From: Spirochaetales bacterium
GTDB lineage: Bacteria; Spirochaetota; Spirochaetia; DSM-16054; Sediminispirochaetaceae
NCBI GenBank assembly: GCA_021767325.1
Contig: JAASTM010000213.1
Span: 1 to 5,238 of the forward strand
Direction: 5' to 3'
DNA length: 5,238 nt
Below the pieces are notes generated by a model. It ran no database searches. It worked only from the letters and a program-made list of their open reading frames with translations, and had not been told where the DNA came from. This document shows positions 1 to 5,238 of the stretch, one piece after another. How positions within the stretch are numbered: the stretch's first letter is position 1; every line of letters begins with the position of its first letter. The position numbers and the translations under genes are program-made.

Positions 1-1092
1 TACGGCATCTCGGATGCCAAGGAGAGCGGGGCGTACAGCAAGTATCTCCGCTCCACCGGCGGCTTTATTAAAGCAAGTAATGCCGATGCCTTGGTCGAGC
101 AGGTCGCCCGGATTGCCGAACGGCATAATGCTGCGCCGGTTCTGTTTCCCGCCAGCGACCGTTATATCGAGTGGATTGCCGCCCATTACGATACACTTTC
201 ACCGATTGCCCGTTTTTCCTGCGTGTACCGGCCCGACCGCTTCGAGGTATTGCTGGACAAGCACCGATTTTACGGGCTCTGTGAGCAACTCGGCGTTTCG
301 TATCCGCTCCGTTTTCAACTGGCCGATTACCGGCAGGGGAAAGTCGAGAATCCGGTTACTTATCCGGTACTGATTAAACCGGCCCGCCTGCATGAGGTGA
401 ATGATATCATGGCCGGACGGAAGGTGTTTGTCTGCGAGAATGAAGCGCAATTGAACCAAAAAGCTGCCGAACTGCCGGCCGGGCGCGGCGGCTGGCTGGT
501 CCAGGAGATAGTGGAAGGGCCGGCTACCTCCATCTTTTGTATGGGCGGGGTCCGGGGAGCCGATGGGGAAATTCACGCCGCGGTGTCGGGACGCAAGCTG
601 CGGCAGTTTCCCTCCGGCTACGGGACCGCCTCCGCCCTGCTGACCGAAGAGGTACCGTCGGAACTCTGGCAGGCGACCGAAAGTCTATTGGACGAAATCG
701 GTCTGGACGGATTGTTCGAAATCGAGTTCAAACAGGATTCTAAGGATGGGCGGTGGAAGGTCTTCGAAATCAACGCCCGCTCGGCCCTCTGGTTCGGTGT
801 GGCTGAAAAATGCAGCCGCCCCCTGGCTGCGGCCGCCTATGCCCATCATACCAGTCGTCCGCTGCCCGGAGAAGCTGGACCACAGACCGACGGCGTGCTC
901 TGGCGCAGCGGTTTGAAGGATCTGCTGGGCCGTCTGTTTTTCTCCGAGCGCCCCAGCCGGGATGTTCGAGCCCGGCTGCCCGCCCGGCAGACCAGCGCCT
1001 GGGCCGTGTGGGACCTGCACGATCCCCTTCCGGCTATTGCGGAGCTGCTGGGCTATGCAGGCAAGCTGCTTCGCAGGATGGTAAAAAGATGA
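1..1092 (+). CDS. ATP-grasp domain protein, probable carboxylate-amine ligase (5' end cut off by window)
   Basis: The reading frame is open from base 1 to the TGA at 1090-1092, giving 363 visible residues. A TTG at 91 is in frame, but the residues before it continue a normal pre-ATP-grasp fold (YGISDAKESGAYSKYL, then LFPASDRYIEWI), so the true start lies upstream, perhaps a few tens of residues away. ATP-grasp hallmarks, in visible-residue numbering, are the DK pair at 87-88 opening the domain, a nucleotide-binding lysine in VLIKPAR (about K126), the adenine-contacting segment WLVQEIVEG (165-173), and the metal-binding acidic strands FEIEF (239-243) and FEINAR (255-260, E256 and N258). Family members form an acyl-phosphate from a carboxylate and ATP and pass it to an amine or similar nucleophile, as in D-aspartate ligase or CarB-like enzymes. 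The substrate cannot be read from the sequence. No signal peptide is visible, but the N-terminus is missing. Its stop overlaps the deacetylase start, so the two are probably translated together and may act on the same molecule. Class is well supported; specificity is unknown. Confidence 0.88.
   Translation, partial: YGISDAKESGAYSKYLRSTGGFIKASNADALVEQVARIAERHNAAPVLFPASDRYIEWIAAHYDTLSPIARFSCVYRPDRFEVLLDKHRFYGLCEQLGVSYPLRFQLADYRQGKVENPVTYPVLIKPARLHEVNDIMAGRKVFVCENEAQLNQKAAELPAGRGGWLVQEIVEGPATSIFCMGGVRGADGEIHAAVSGRKLRQFPSGYGTASALLTEEVPSELWQATESLLDEIGLDGLFEIEFKQDSKDGRWKVFEINARSALWFGVAEKCSRPLAAAAYAHHTSRPLPGEAGPQTDGVLWRSGLKDLLGRLFFSERPSRDVRARLPARQTSAWAVWDLHDPLPAIAELLGYAGKLLRRMVKR
1075..1078 (+). promoter_or_regulatory. 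Ribosome binding site for the deacetylase gene
   Basis: AGGA sits inside the last codons of the ATP-grasp gene, 10 nt before the ATG at 1089. It supports that ATG rather than any of the earlier in-frame codons, which would demand a long overlap with the upstream gene. Confidence 0.55.
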
Positions 1093-2063
1093 GCCGCCCG
1101 GGAGCTTTCGTTATTTCGCTGGACTTTGAGCTGCACTGGGGCTTTTTCGATCGTACTGCTCTGGATGCGCGCCAGAGGCAGTATCTTATGGGTGCCAGGT
1201 CGGCGGTTGAAGAACTGCTGCAGTTGTTCGGCCAACAGCACATTCACGCCACGTGGGCAGTGGTAGGGCTGCTGATGGCCGAGAACAGGAGTGTCCGTGA
1301 GGCGCTCCTGCCGCCGGTAAAACCAAATTACGTTGACTCTCGCCTCGATCCTTATGCGGTCGAGGTCGGGGAGAGTGAGGCGGACGACCCGTTTCATTAC
1401 GCCTCCTCGTTGGTTAAGAAGATAACCGCGAGCGAAGGTCAGGAACTGGCCACCCATACCTTCGGGCATTACTACTGTCTGGAGGCCGGCCAGGGGCCGG
1501 AGACCTTCCAGTCAGACCTCCAAGCGGCCATGCGTGTTGCGGAGCAGCATGGTGTGCGTCCGCGATCGATAGTCTTCCCGCGCAATCAGCACAACCGAGA
1601 ATATGAACCGCTGCTTGTCGAGCAGGGCATTACGAGCTATCGCGGCAACCCGGTCCACCCCTGGTATGCGGCGCTGGACAGCCGCGCCGGACGTTCGCCC
1701 TGGCGCCGTGCGGGGCGGCTGCTCGACAGCTACCTGAATCTGACCGGTGATCATACCCAGAGCTGGGACGAGCTAAAGTCCGGCGGTGGCTTACTACACC
1801 AGCGGGCTTCTCGCTTTCTGCGGCCGTGGAGCCGTACACTCCGTGTGCTGGAACCGCTGAAGGAACGGAGGATAACCGCGAGTATGCGCTCCGCCGCCCG
1901 GCGGGGGGAAGTGTATCACTTGTGGTGGCATCCGCACAATTTTAGTACGCACAGGGCTGAAAAACTGGCCCAGTTGCGGCATATTCTCGAGTACTACCAC
2001 GAGCTGCAGCAGAACTACGGCATGCTGAGCTTGAACATGGGCGAGATTGCTGATATCTTCTAA
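1089..2063 (+). CDS. Polysaccharide deacetylase family protein (NodB fold, probably cytoplasmic)
   Basis: This 324-residue protein starts at the ATG of an ATGA overlap with the ATP-grasp gene. The frame stays open back to about 810, but that extension would lie inside the upstream gene and gives a proline/arginine/serine-rich sequence, so it is rejected. The first strand carries ISLDFELHWG (residues 9-18), where D12 and E14 take the place of the TFDDG motif of classical NodB enzymes. The metal-binding H-x3-H motif is THTFGH (122-127, H123 and H127). FPRNQ (163-167) and LWWHPHNF (278-285) match the conserved arginine/asparagine strand and the C-terminal catalytic histidine motif of a divergent deacetylase branch that includes WalW-like lipopolysaccharide-locus proteins. 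Enzymes of this fold remove N- or O-acyl groups from sugars using a divalent metal. No signal peptide or membrane segment is visible, so a nucleotide-linked or lipid-linked intermediate on the cytoplasmic side is more likely than a finished polymer. The exact substrate is unknown. Confidence 0.88.
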   Translation: MSRPGAFVISLDFELHWGFFDRTALDARQRQYLMGARSAVEELLQLFGQQHIHATWAVVGLLMAENRSVREALLPPVKPNYVDSRLDPYAVEVGESEADDPFHYASSLVKKITASEGQELATHTFGHYYCLEAGQGPETFQSDLQAAMRVAEQHGVRPRSIVFPRNQHNREYEPLLVEQGITSYRGNPVHPWYAALDSRAGRSPWRRAGRLLDSYLNLTGDHTQSWDELKSGGGLLHQRASRFLRPWSRTLRVLEPLKERRITASMRSAARRGEVYHLWWHPHNFSTHRAEKLAQLRHILEYYHELQQNYGMLSLNMGEIADIF

Positions 2064-2076
2064 TTCGATATAAAAT
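2047..2076 (+). promoter_or_regulatory. Weak candidate internal promoter before the epimerase gene
   Basis: TTGCTG at 2047-2052 is a poor -35 (three of six consensus bases). It is followed by overlapping -10 candidates, TATAAA at 2069-2074 (16 nt spacer) and TAAAAT at 2071-2076 (18 nt spacer). It spans the end of the deacetylase gene and the only AT-rich gap in the window (2064-2095). A transcript from here would have a very short leader of about 15 nt. Read-through from upstream is equally plausible. Confidence 0.2.
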
Positions 2077-2082
2077 AGAGAG

Positions 2083-2089
2083 AAAAGGA
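2083..2089 (+). promoter_or_regulatory. Ribosome binding site for the epimerase gene
   Basis: A purine-rich AAAAGGA within a GAGAGAAAAGGA run lies 6 nt before the ATG at 2096 and fixes that start. The Rossmann motif begins only a few residues later, as expected for this family. Confidence 0.75.
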
Positions 2090-2095
2090 CCATTT

Positions 2096-3163
2096 ATGCG
2101 TGTATTGGTAACCGGCGCGGCCGGTTTTATTGGATTTCACGTTGCGAAATATCTGCTCGAGCGGGGCGACGAGGTGGTCGGCCTGGACTCGCTGAACTCC
2201 TACTACGATGTACAGATCAAGCACGGCCGGCTGGCGGTTTTGGGCATCGATAACCTGCAGCTCTGTGAGGGTATCATGGTGCCCAGTACGCTGCATTCCA
2301 ACTTCACCTTCGTTCAGCTGCAGCTCGAAGACCGGGATGGACTGCACGGGCTTATGCGCGAGCTGCAGTTCGATGCGGTCGTCAATCTGGCGGCCCAAGC
2401 GGGTGTACGCTACAGCCTCGAGAATCCCTACGCCTATATAGACAGCAATATCGTCGGCTTTCTGAATATCCTGGAGGGCTGCCGGGAGAACCATGTGGGT
2501 CATCTGGTGTTCGCGTCATCGAGCAGCGTCTACGGCATCAACGAGAAAATGCCCTTTTCTACCTCCGATAATGTAGACCACCCGATCAGCTTGTATGCTG
2601 CCTCCAAAAAGAGCAATGAGTTGATGGCGCATACCTACAGCCATTTGTACGGTATTCCCTCCACCGGGCTGCGATTTTTCACAGTATACGGACCCTGGGG
2701 CCGGCCCGACATGGCCCTGTTCCTGTTTACCGACGCTATAGTAAAAGGCAATCCGATAAAGGTTTTTAACAACGGTAAGATGCGGCGCGACTTTACCTAT
2801 ATTGACGATATTGTCGAAGGAGTGGTTCGCACGCTCGACCAGCCTCCCCCAGGAAACGCGGAGTGGTCGGCGGAGAATCCGGATCCCTCCTCATCTCCCG
2901 CCCCCTTCAAAGTGTATAACATCGGGAACGGGCAGCCGGTGGAGCTGATGGATTTTATCGACGAGCTGCAGCGGCAGCTCGGCCGGGAAGCCCGCATTGA
3001 TTACCTGCCCATGCAGCCGGGCGATGTCCCGGCCACCTGGGCCGACTGCAGCGACCTGCAGCGGGACACCGGCTACCGGCCGTCGACGCCGGTAAAGACG
3101 GGAATTGCCCGTTTTGTGCAGTGGTACCGCGATTTTTACAATGTCGACACGGAGTTAATATGA
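2096..3163 (+). CDS. NAD-dependent epimerase, UDP-glucuronate 4-epimerase type
   Basis: This 355-residue extended short-chain dehydrogenase/reductase is predicted to interconvert UDP-glucuronate and UDP-galacturonate in the cytoplasm through a transient 4-keto intermediate, using bound NAD. The N-terminus is a clean Rossmann motif, TGAAGFIG (6-13), with the acidic D31 following the second strand as expected for NAD rather than NADP. NLAAQAGVRYS (97-107), SSSSVYG (141-147) and the catalytic pair Y167/K171 in SLYAASKKSNELMAHTYSHL are the signature of the uronate epimerase branch (capsular protein I / plant GAE-like) rather than UDP-glucose epimerase GalE. FFTVYGPWGRPDMA (195-208) and RRDFTYIDDIV (230-240) complete the substrate site. 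A proline-rich stretch around 250-270 is normal for this branch. Length is typical and no key residue is missing. It ends in an ATGA overlap with the small exported-protein gene. Closely related enzymes can act on other UDP-sugars, so the exact pair is a family-based prediction. Confidence 0.92.
   Translation: MRVLVTGAAGFIGFHVAKYLLERGDEVVGLDSLNSYYDVQIKHGRLAVLGIDNLQLCEGIMVPSTLHSNFTFVQLQLEDRDGLHGLMRELQFDAVVNLAAQAGVRYSLENPYAYIDSNIVGFLNILEGCRENHVGHLVFASSSSVYGINEKMPFSTSDNVDHPISLYAASKKSNELMAHTYSHLYGIPSTGLRFFTVYGPWGRPDMALFLFTDAIVKGNPIKVFNNGKMRRDFTYIDDIVEGVVRTLDQPPPGNAEWSAENPDPSSSPAPFKVYNIGNGQPVELMDFIDELQRQLGREARIDYLPMQPGDVPATWADCSDLQRDTGYRPSTPVKTGIARFVQWYRDFYNVDTELI
2111..2131 (+). other. Perfect 6-bp inverted repeat followed by T-run, inside the epimerase coding start
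   Basis: ACCGGC (2111-2116) and GCCGGT (2120-2125) are perfect inverted copies around a 3-nt loop, followed by TTTTATT. This is terminator-like in shape, but it encodes the Gly-rich NAD-binding motif and is short. The same structure recurs in the decarboxylase gene at 3850-3869. It is most likely a by-product of codon choice for Thr-Gly-Ala-Ala-Gly-Phe. Confidence 0.3.
3151..3154 (+). promoter_or_regulatory. Ribosome binding site for the small exported-protein gene
   Basis: GGAG lies 5 nt before the ATG at 3160, within the last codons of the epimerase gene. It selects that ATG over the in-frame GTG at 3121, and the chosen start places a signal peptide exactly at the N-terminus. Confidence 0.7.
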
Positions 3164-3810
3164 GACTACGAGTAATTTACATAACACTGTGCCTATTGGT
3201 TCTGAGTAGTGTACCGCTTTTTTCCGAAGCCTTGGAGGCACCGGCTGCTGAAGAACTGAAGCAGCTGCTGCGGGACCTGCCGGCGGAAGCGAACGAGATG
3301 TACCGGGTGCAGCCGGAAGACTTTTACCCCCTGCTCGAGTATGCCGCCCGTAAAAAATATAACTTGTTCGAGCTTCTCAACCTGTCTTATCTCGAGCTGG
3401 TGCAGATGGAAGCCAGGTTGTCTTTTTCTAAGGATGTGCTTGCCGAGATAGAGCGGAGATACAATATCGGCGGCAGTAAGATGCATATAGTTTTTCCCTT
3501 CGAGATCATGGAGCGTCTGGAGCTGGGGGCCCGGTTGAACTCGCAGGACAATGCCTTGGATGCATTCATCGAGGAAAAGTACTCGGCCGATTTTTACGGG
3601 TTCGGCGACCTGCATGAAGACACCCATTTCGGATTCGAGACAATCGAGTTGAACTATTTTCGGGATGCCTTTGGTATGTATGCAAAGCGGATGTTTTTCA
3701 CCTTCGATGTATCCCACATAGAGCTATATGAACCGCGCCATGTGGCGATTCATCTGAAAAACTTCTTCAAACCGAAGAAGGAAACCTTCTGGGCAATAAA
3801 AAAGGAATAG
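3160..3810 (+). CDS. Small exported protein of unknown function
   Basis: I do not recognise this 216-residue protein. The start chosen is the ATG that overlaps the epimerase stop (ATGA), since it has a good Shine-Dalgarno and gives a proper signal peptide: basic MRLR, a hydrophobic core at about 5-21, then a plausible signal peptidase I site near SEA (22-24). The cysteine at 11 is within the hydrophobic core and there is no lipobox, so it is probably periplasmic or secreted rather than a lipoprotein. Residues 30-100 look helical and charged, rich in Leu, Glu and Lys/Arg. From 101 on it is rich in aromatics, with YNIGGSKMHIVFPFE (101-115), a DLHEDTH segment (150-156) and several Phe/Tyr/His clusters, and it ends in a lysine-rich tail (FKPKKETFWAIKKE, 203-216). 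No catalytic motif is clear; the histidines could bind metal but that is speculation. Coupling to the gene before it and a 12-nt gap to the decarboxylase imply a role in the same glycan pathway. Confidence 0.85.
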   Translation: MRLRVIYITLCLLVLSSVPLFSEALEAPAAEELKQLLRDLPAEANEMYRVQPEDFYPLLEYAARKKYNLFELLNLSYLELVQMEARLSFSKDVLAEIERRYNIGGSKMHIVFPFEIMERLELGARLNSQDNALDAFIEEKYSADFYGFGDLHEDTHFGFETIELNYFRDAFGMYAKRMFFTFDVSHIELYEPRHVAIHLKNFFKPKKETFWAIKKE

Positions 3811-3814
3811 GAAG
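3809..3814 (+). promoter_or_regulatory. Ribosome binding site for the decarboxylase gene
   Basis: AGGAAG overlaps the stop codon of the exported-protein gene and lies 8 nt before the ATG at 3823, supporting that start. The glycine-rich NAD motif begins at residue 10 from it, normal for the family. Confidence 0.7.
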
Positions 3815-3822
3815 TACAAGTA

Positions 3823-4779
3823 ATGGATTTAAGGAAGCAAGTTCTCATCACCGGCGGTGCCGGTTTTATCGGCTCGCATTTGTCTGAAAAACTGGTCAAG
3901 CAGGGCGTCGAGGTGATCTGTCTGGACAACTTCTTTACCGGAACCCGCAGAAACATCGAACATCTTTTCGACCACAAGAACTTTGAGTTGATTCGCCACG
4001 ACATCATCGAGCCTATTCTTATAGAGGCAGATGAGATTTACAATCTGGCCTGTCCGGCCTCTCCGGTGCACTATCAGTTCAACCCGGTCAAAACCGTCAA
4101 GACGAACGTGATGGGGGCTATAAACGTGCTCGGGCTTGCCGACCAGATCAAGGCCCGGGTCTTGCAGGCCTCGACCAGCGAGGTGTACGGCGACCCCGAA
4201 GTGCATCCGCAGGTAGAATCGTATCGCGGGGCGGTGAATCCCATTGGGCCGCGGGCGTGCTATGACGAGGGCAAGCGCTGCGCCGAAACGGTGTTTTTTG
4301 ATTATCACCGTGAGGATAATGTGGATATAAAGGTGGTTCGAATATTCAACACCTACGGCCCCAGGATGCACCCGCATGATGGCCGCGTCGTGAGCAATTT
4401 CATTATGCAGGCGCTGCGAAATGAGGACATTACCATTTTCGGCCAGGGCGAGCAAACCCGCTCCTTCTGCTATGTGGACGACCTTGTTGACGGATTGATT
4501 AAAATGATGGACAGCCCGCAGGGCTTCACCGGCCCGGTCAACCTCGGCAATCCTCAGGAAAGCTCTATCCTGGAACTGGCCGAGACCATTATCGAACTGA
4601 CCGGCAGCTCTTCTTCCCTTATTCACAAGGAACTGCCGCAGGACGACCCGCGCCGACGTAAACCGGATATCGGTCTTGCCAAGGAGAAACTCGATTGGGC
4701 ACCGTCGGTGCCGCTCAAGGAAGGTCTTATTAAAACAATATCATATTTCGAAGATTTGTTGAGTGAGGAGCTTGCATGA
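3823..4779 (+). CDS. uxs: UDP-glucuronate decarboxylase (UDP-xylose synthase)
   Basis: This 318-residue cytoplasmic enzyme is predicted to convert UDP-glucuronate to UDP-xylose and CO2, via NAD-dependent oxidation at C4, decarboxylation and re-reduction. It is a near-textbook member of the family: Rossmann motif [11 protein letters not shown] (10-20), LDNFFTG (34-40), [12 protein letters not shown] (74-85), [14 protein letters not shown] (117-130) with the proposed decarboxylation acid E120, catalytic Y147 and K151 in [28 protein letters not shown] (175-193), and R213 in [11 protein letters not shown], a position corresponding to the conserved substrate arginine. The length is that of compact bacterial soluble forms with no N-terminal membrane anchor. 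The CPASPVHYQ and [12 protein letters not shown] blocks separate it from dTDP-glucose dehydratases and from the epimerase encoded nearby. The ArnA decarboxylase domain releases the 4-keto sugar instead, but this sequence looks like the UDP-xylose-forming type. It shares its substrate with the epimerase and overlaps the glycosyltransferase start by ATGA. Confidence 0.95.
   Translation: MDLRKQVLITGGAGFIGSHLSEKLVKQGVEVICLDNFFTGTRRNIEHLFDHKNFELIRHDIIEPILIEADEIYNLACPASPVHYQFNPVKTVKTNVMGAINVLGLADQIKARVLQASTSEVYGDPEVHPQVESYRGAVNPIGPRACYDEGKRCAETVFFDYHREDNVDIKVVRIFNTYGPRMHPHDGRVVSNFIMQALRNEDITIFGQGEQTRSFCYVDDLVDGLIKMMDSPQGFTGPVNLGNPQESSILELAETIIELTGSSSSLIHKELPQDDPRRRKPDIGLAKEKLDWAPSVPLKEGLIKTISYFEDLLSEELA
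3850..3869 (+). other. Perfect 6-bp inverted repeat followed by T-run, inside the decarboxylase coding start
   Basis: ACCGGC (3850-3855) and GCCGGT (3859-3864) pair perfectly around a GGT loop, followed by TTTTAT. Arms and location relative to the ATG mirror the element at 2111-2131. It encodes Thr-Gly-Gly-Ala-Gly-Phe of the NAD-binding loop, which is the simplest explanation. Confidence 0.3.
4765..4770 (+). promoter_or_regulatory. Ribosome binding site for the glycosyltransferase gene
   Basis: GAGGAG lies 5 nt before the ATG at 4776, within the last codons of the decarboxylase gene. It is the strongest Shine-Dalgarno in the window and supports coupled translation of the glycosyltransferase. 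Confidence 0.75.
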
Positions 4780-5238
4780 AGGCTATCGAAGACATAACTC
4801 TTTCAATTATTATTCCCTGTTACAATGAAAAAAACACCATCCACACCATAATCGATGCGGTGAATGCAGCCCCGGTTCCGCATAAGGAGATAATTGTAAT
4901 CGACGATTATTCAACCGACGGGACTCGAGATATGTTGGAAACCGAGATTCGCCCGAAAGTGCAGCAGGTCCTCTATCATGAAAAAAACAAGGGCAAAGGA
5001 GCTGCGCTGAAGACCGGTATTCAAGCGGCTACCGGAGACATCGTCATTATCCAGGACGCCGACCTTGAGTACGACCCGAATGAGTATCCGGTTATTCTGC
5101 AGCCCTTTTTACAGGAAAAGGCCGACGTGGTGTACGGATCGCGCTTCATGGGCGGGAATGCCCACCGGGTGGTGTATTACTGGCACCGTCTGGGCAACTC
5201 CTTTCTCACGACTTTATCGAATATGTTCACCAACATCA
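4776..5238 (+). CDS. Family 2 glycosyltransferase, dolichol-phosphate mannose synthase-like (3' end cut off by window)
   Basis: The frame opens at the ATG of an ATGA overlap with the decarboxylase and runs off the window, giving 154 complete codons and no stop. The GT-A fold motifs are clear: [14 protein letters not shown] (9-22), the nucleotide-binding IDDYSTDGT (42-50), [12 protein letters not shown] (71-82), the metal-binding QDADLEYDP (93-101) and DVVYGSRF (117-124). The block [20 protein letters not shown] (130-149) is typical of the branch containing dolichol/polyprenyl-phosphate mannosyl- and glucosyltransferases. Such enzymes transfer a sugar from a nucleotide donor to a polyprenyl phosphate at the cytoplasmic face of the membrane. 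The donor cannot be read from this part. UDP-xylose or UDP-galacturonate would fit the operon, but that is inference. Whether a C-terminal membrane domain follows is not visible; the soluble form of roughly 230-300 residues is common in such clusters. Confidence 0.92.
   Translation, partial: MKAIEDITLSIIIPCYNEKNTIHTIIDAVNAAPVPHKEIIVIDDYSTDGTRDMLETEIRPKVQQVLYHEKNKGKGAALKTGIQAATGDIVIIQDADLEYDPNEYPVILQPFLQEKADVVYGSRFMGGNAHRVVYYWHRLGNSFLTTLSNMFTNI

Noticed and set aside
91..93. TTG as the real start of the ATP-grasp gene
   Set aside because: The frame is open to base 1 and the upstream residues fit the family's N-terminal domain, so the gene simply continues beyond the window.
199..576. Minus-strand open frame within the ATP-grasp gene, and similar short frames elsewhere
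   Set aside because: They are antisense to coding sequence with clear motifs, lack ribosome sites I can support, and show no domain features.
810..1088. N-terminal extension of the deacetylase frame
   Set aside because: It would overlap the ATP-grasp C-terminus by about 280 nt, reads as low-quality Pro/Arg/Ser-rich sequence, and the ATGA start at 1089 puts the catalytic aspartate at residue 12 as expected.
2053..2071. ATATC / GATAT inverted repeat around the deacetylase stop as a terminator or operator
   Set aside because: The stem is only 5 AT-rich pairs with a 9-nt loop and no T-run, so neither a terminator nor a specific operator is supported.
3121..3159. GTG start upstream of the exported-protein ATG
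   Set aside because: It would add 13 residues before the signal peptide and overlap the epimerase; the ATG at 3160 has GGAG at proper spacing.
1986..3400. Recurring GAGCTGCAG and CTCGAG words
   Set aside because: They fall mostly in frame at Glu-Leu-Gln and Leu-Glu codons in several genes and reflect codon preference, not a dispersed repeat.
3829..4626. 265-residue open frame on the minus strand across the decarboxylase gene
   Set aside because: It lies wholly antisense to a strongly supported UDP-xylose synthase gene, has no recognisable domain, and is explained by GC-rich codon structure.

Overview
This 5.2 kb window is a dense run of six same-strand (+) genes, apparently one operon, devoted to nucleotide-sugar and cell-surface glycan chemistry. 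In order it holds a 5'-truncated ATP-grasp carboxylate-amine ligase-like protein (1-1092), a polysaccharide-deacetylase (NodB-fold) family protein (1089-2063), a UDP-glucuronate 4-epimerase-type short-chain dehydrogenase (2096-3163), an unrecognised exported protein (3160-3810), a UDP-glucuronate decarboxylase / UDP-xylose synthase (3823-4779), and the N-terminal part of a dolichol-phosphate-mannose-synthase-like family 2 glycosyltransferase (4776 to the window end). Three of the five junctions are ATGA stop/start overlaps, one gap is 12 nt and one is 32 nt. I see no RNA genes, mobile elements, CRISPR arrays or clear terminators, and no gene-free stretch over 35 nt.

How the genes may work together: the epimerase and the decarboxylase should both draw on UDP-glucuronate, giving UDP-galacturonate and UDP-xylose. 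The glycosyltransferase resembles enzymes that move a sugar from an NDP-sugar to a polyprenyl phosphate. The deacetylase and the ATP-grasp protein sit as a coupled pair that could expose an amine on a sugar and then acylate it; this last step is inference. The small exported protein lies between the two UDP-glucuronate enzymes and is the least explained component. No UDP-glucose dehydrogenase is visible; it would have to lie elsewhere.

Organism: a bacterium with fairly GC-rich coding sequence, Shine-Dalgarno-led starts and tight gene packing. Such glycan clusters occur in many Gram-negative phyla. The style of the small exported protein loosely suggests a spirochaete or similar lineage, but this is a weak impression and I would not assign a taxon from the window alone.
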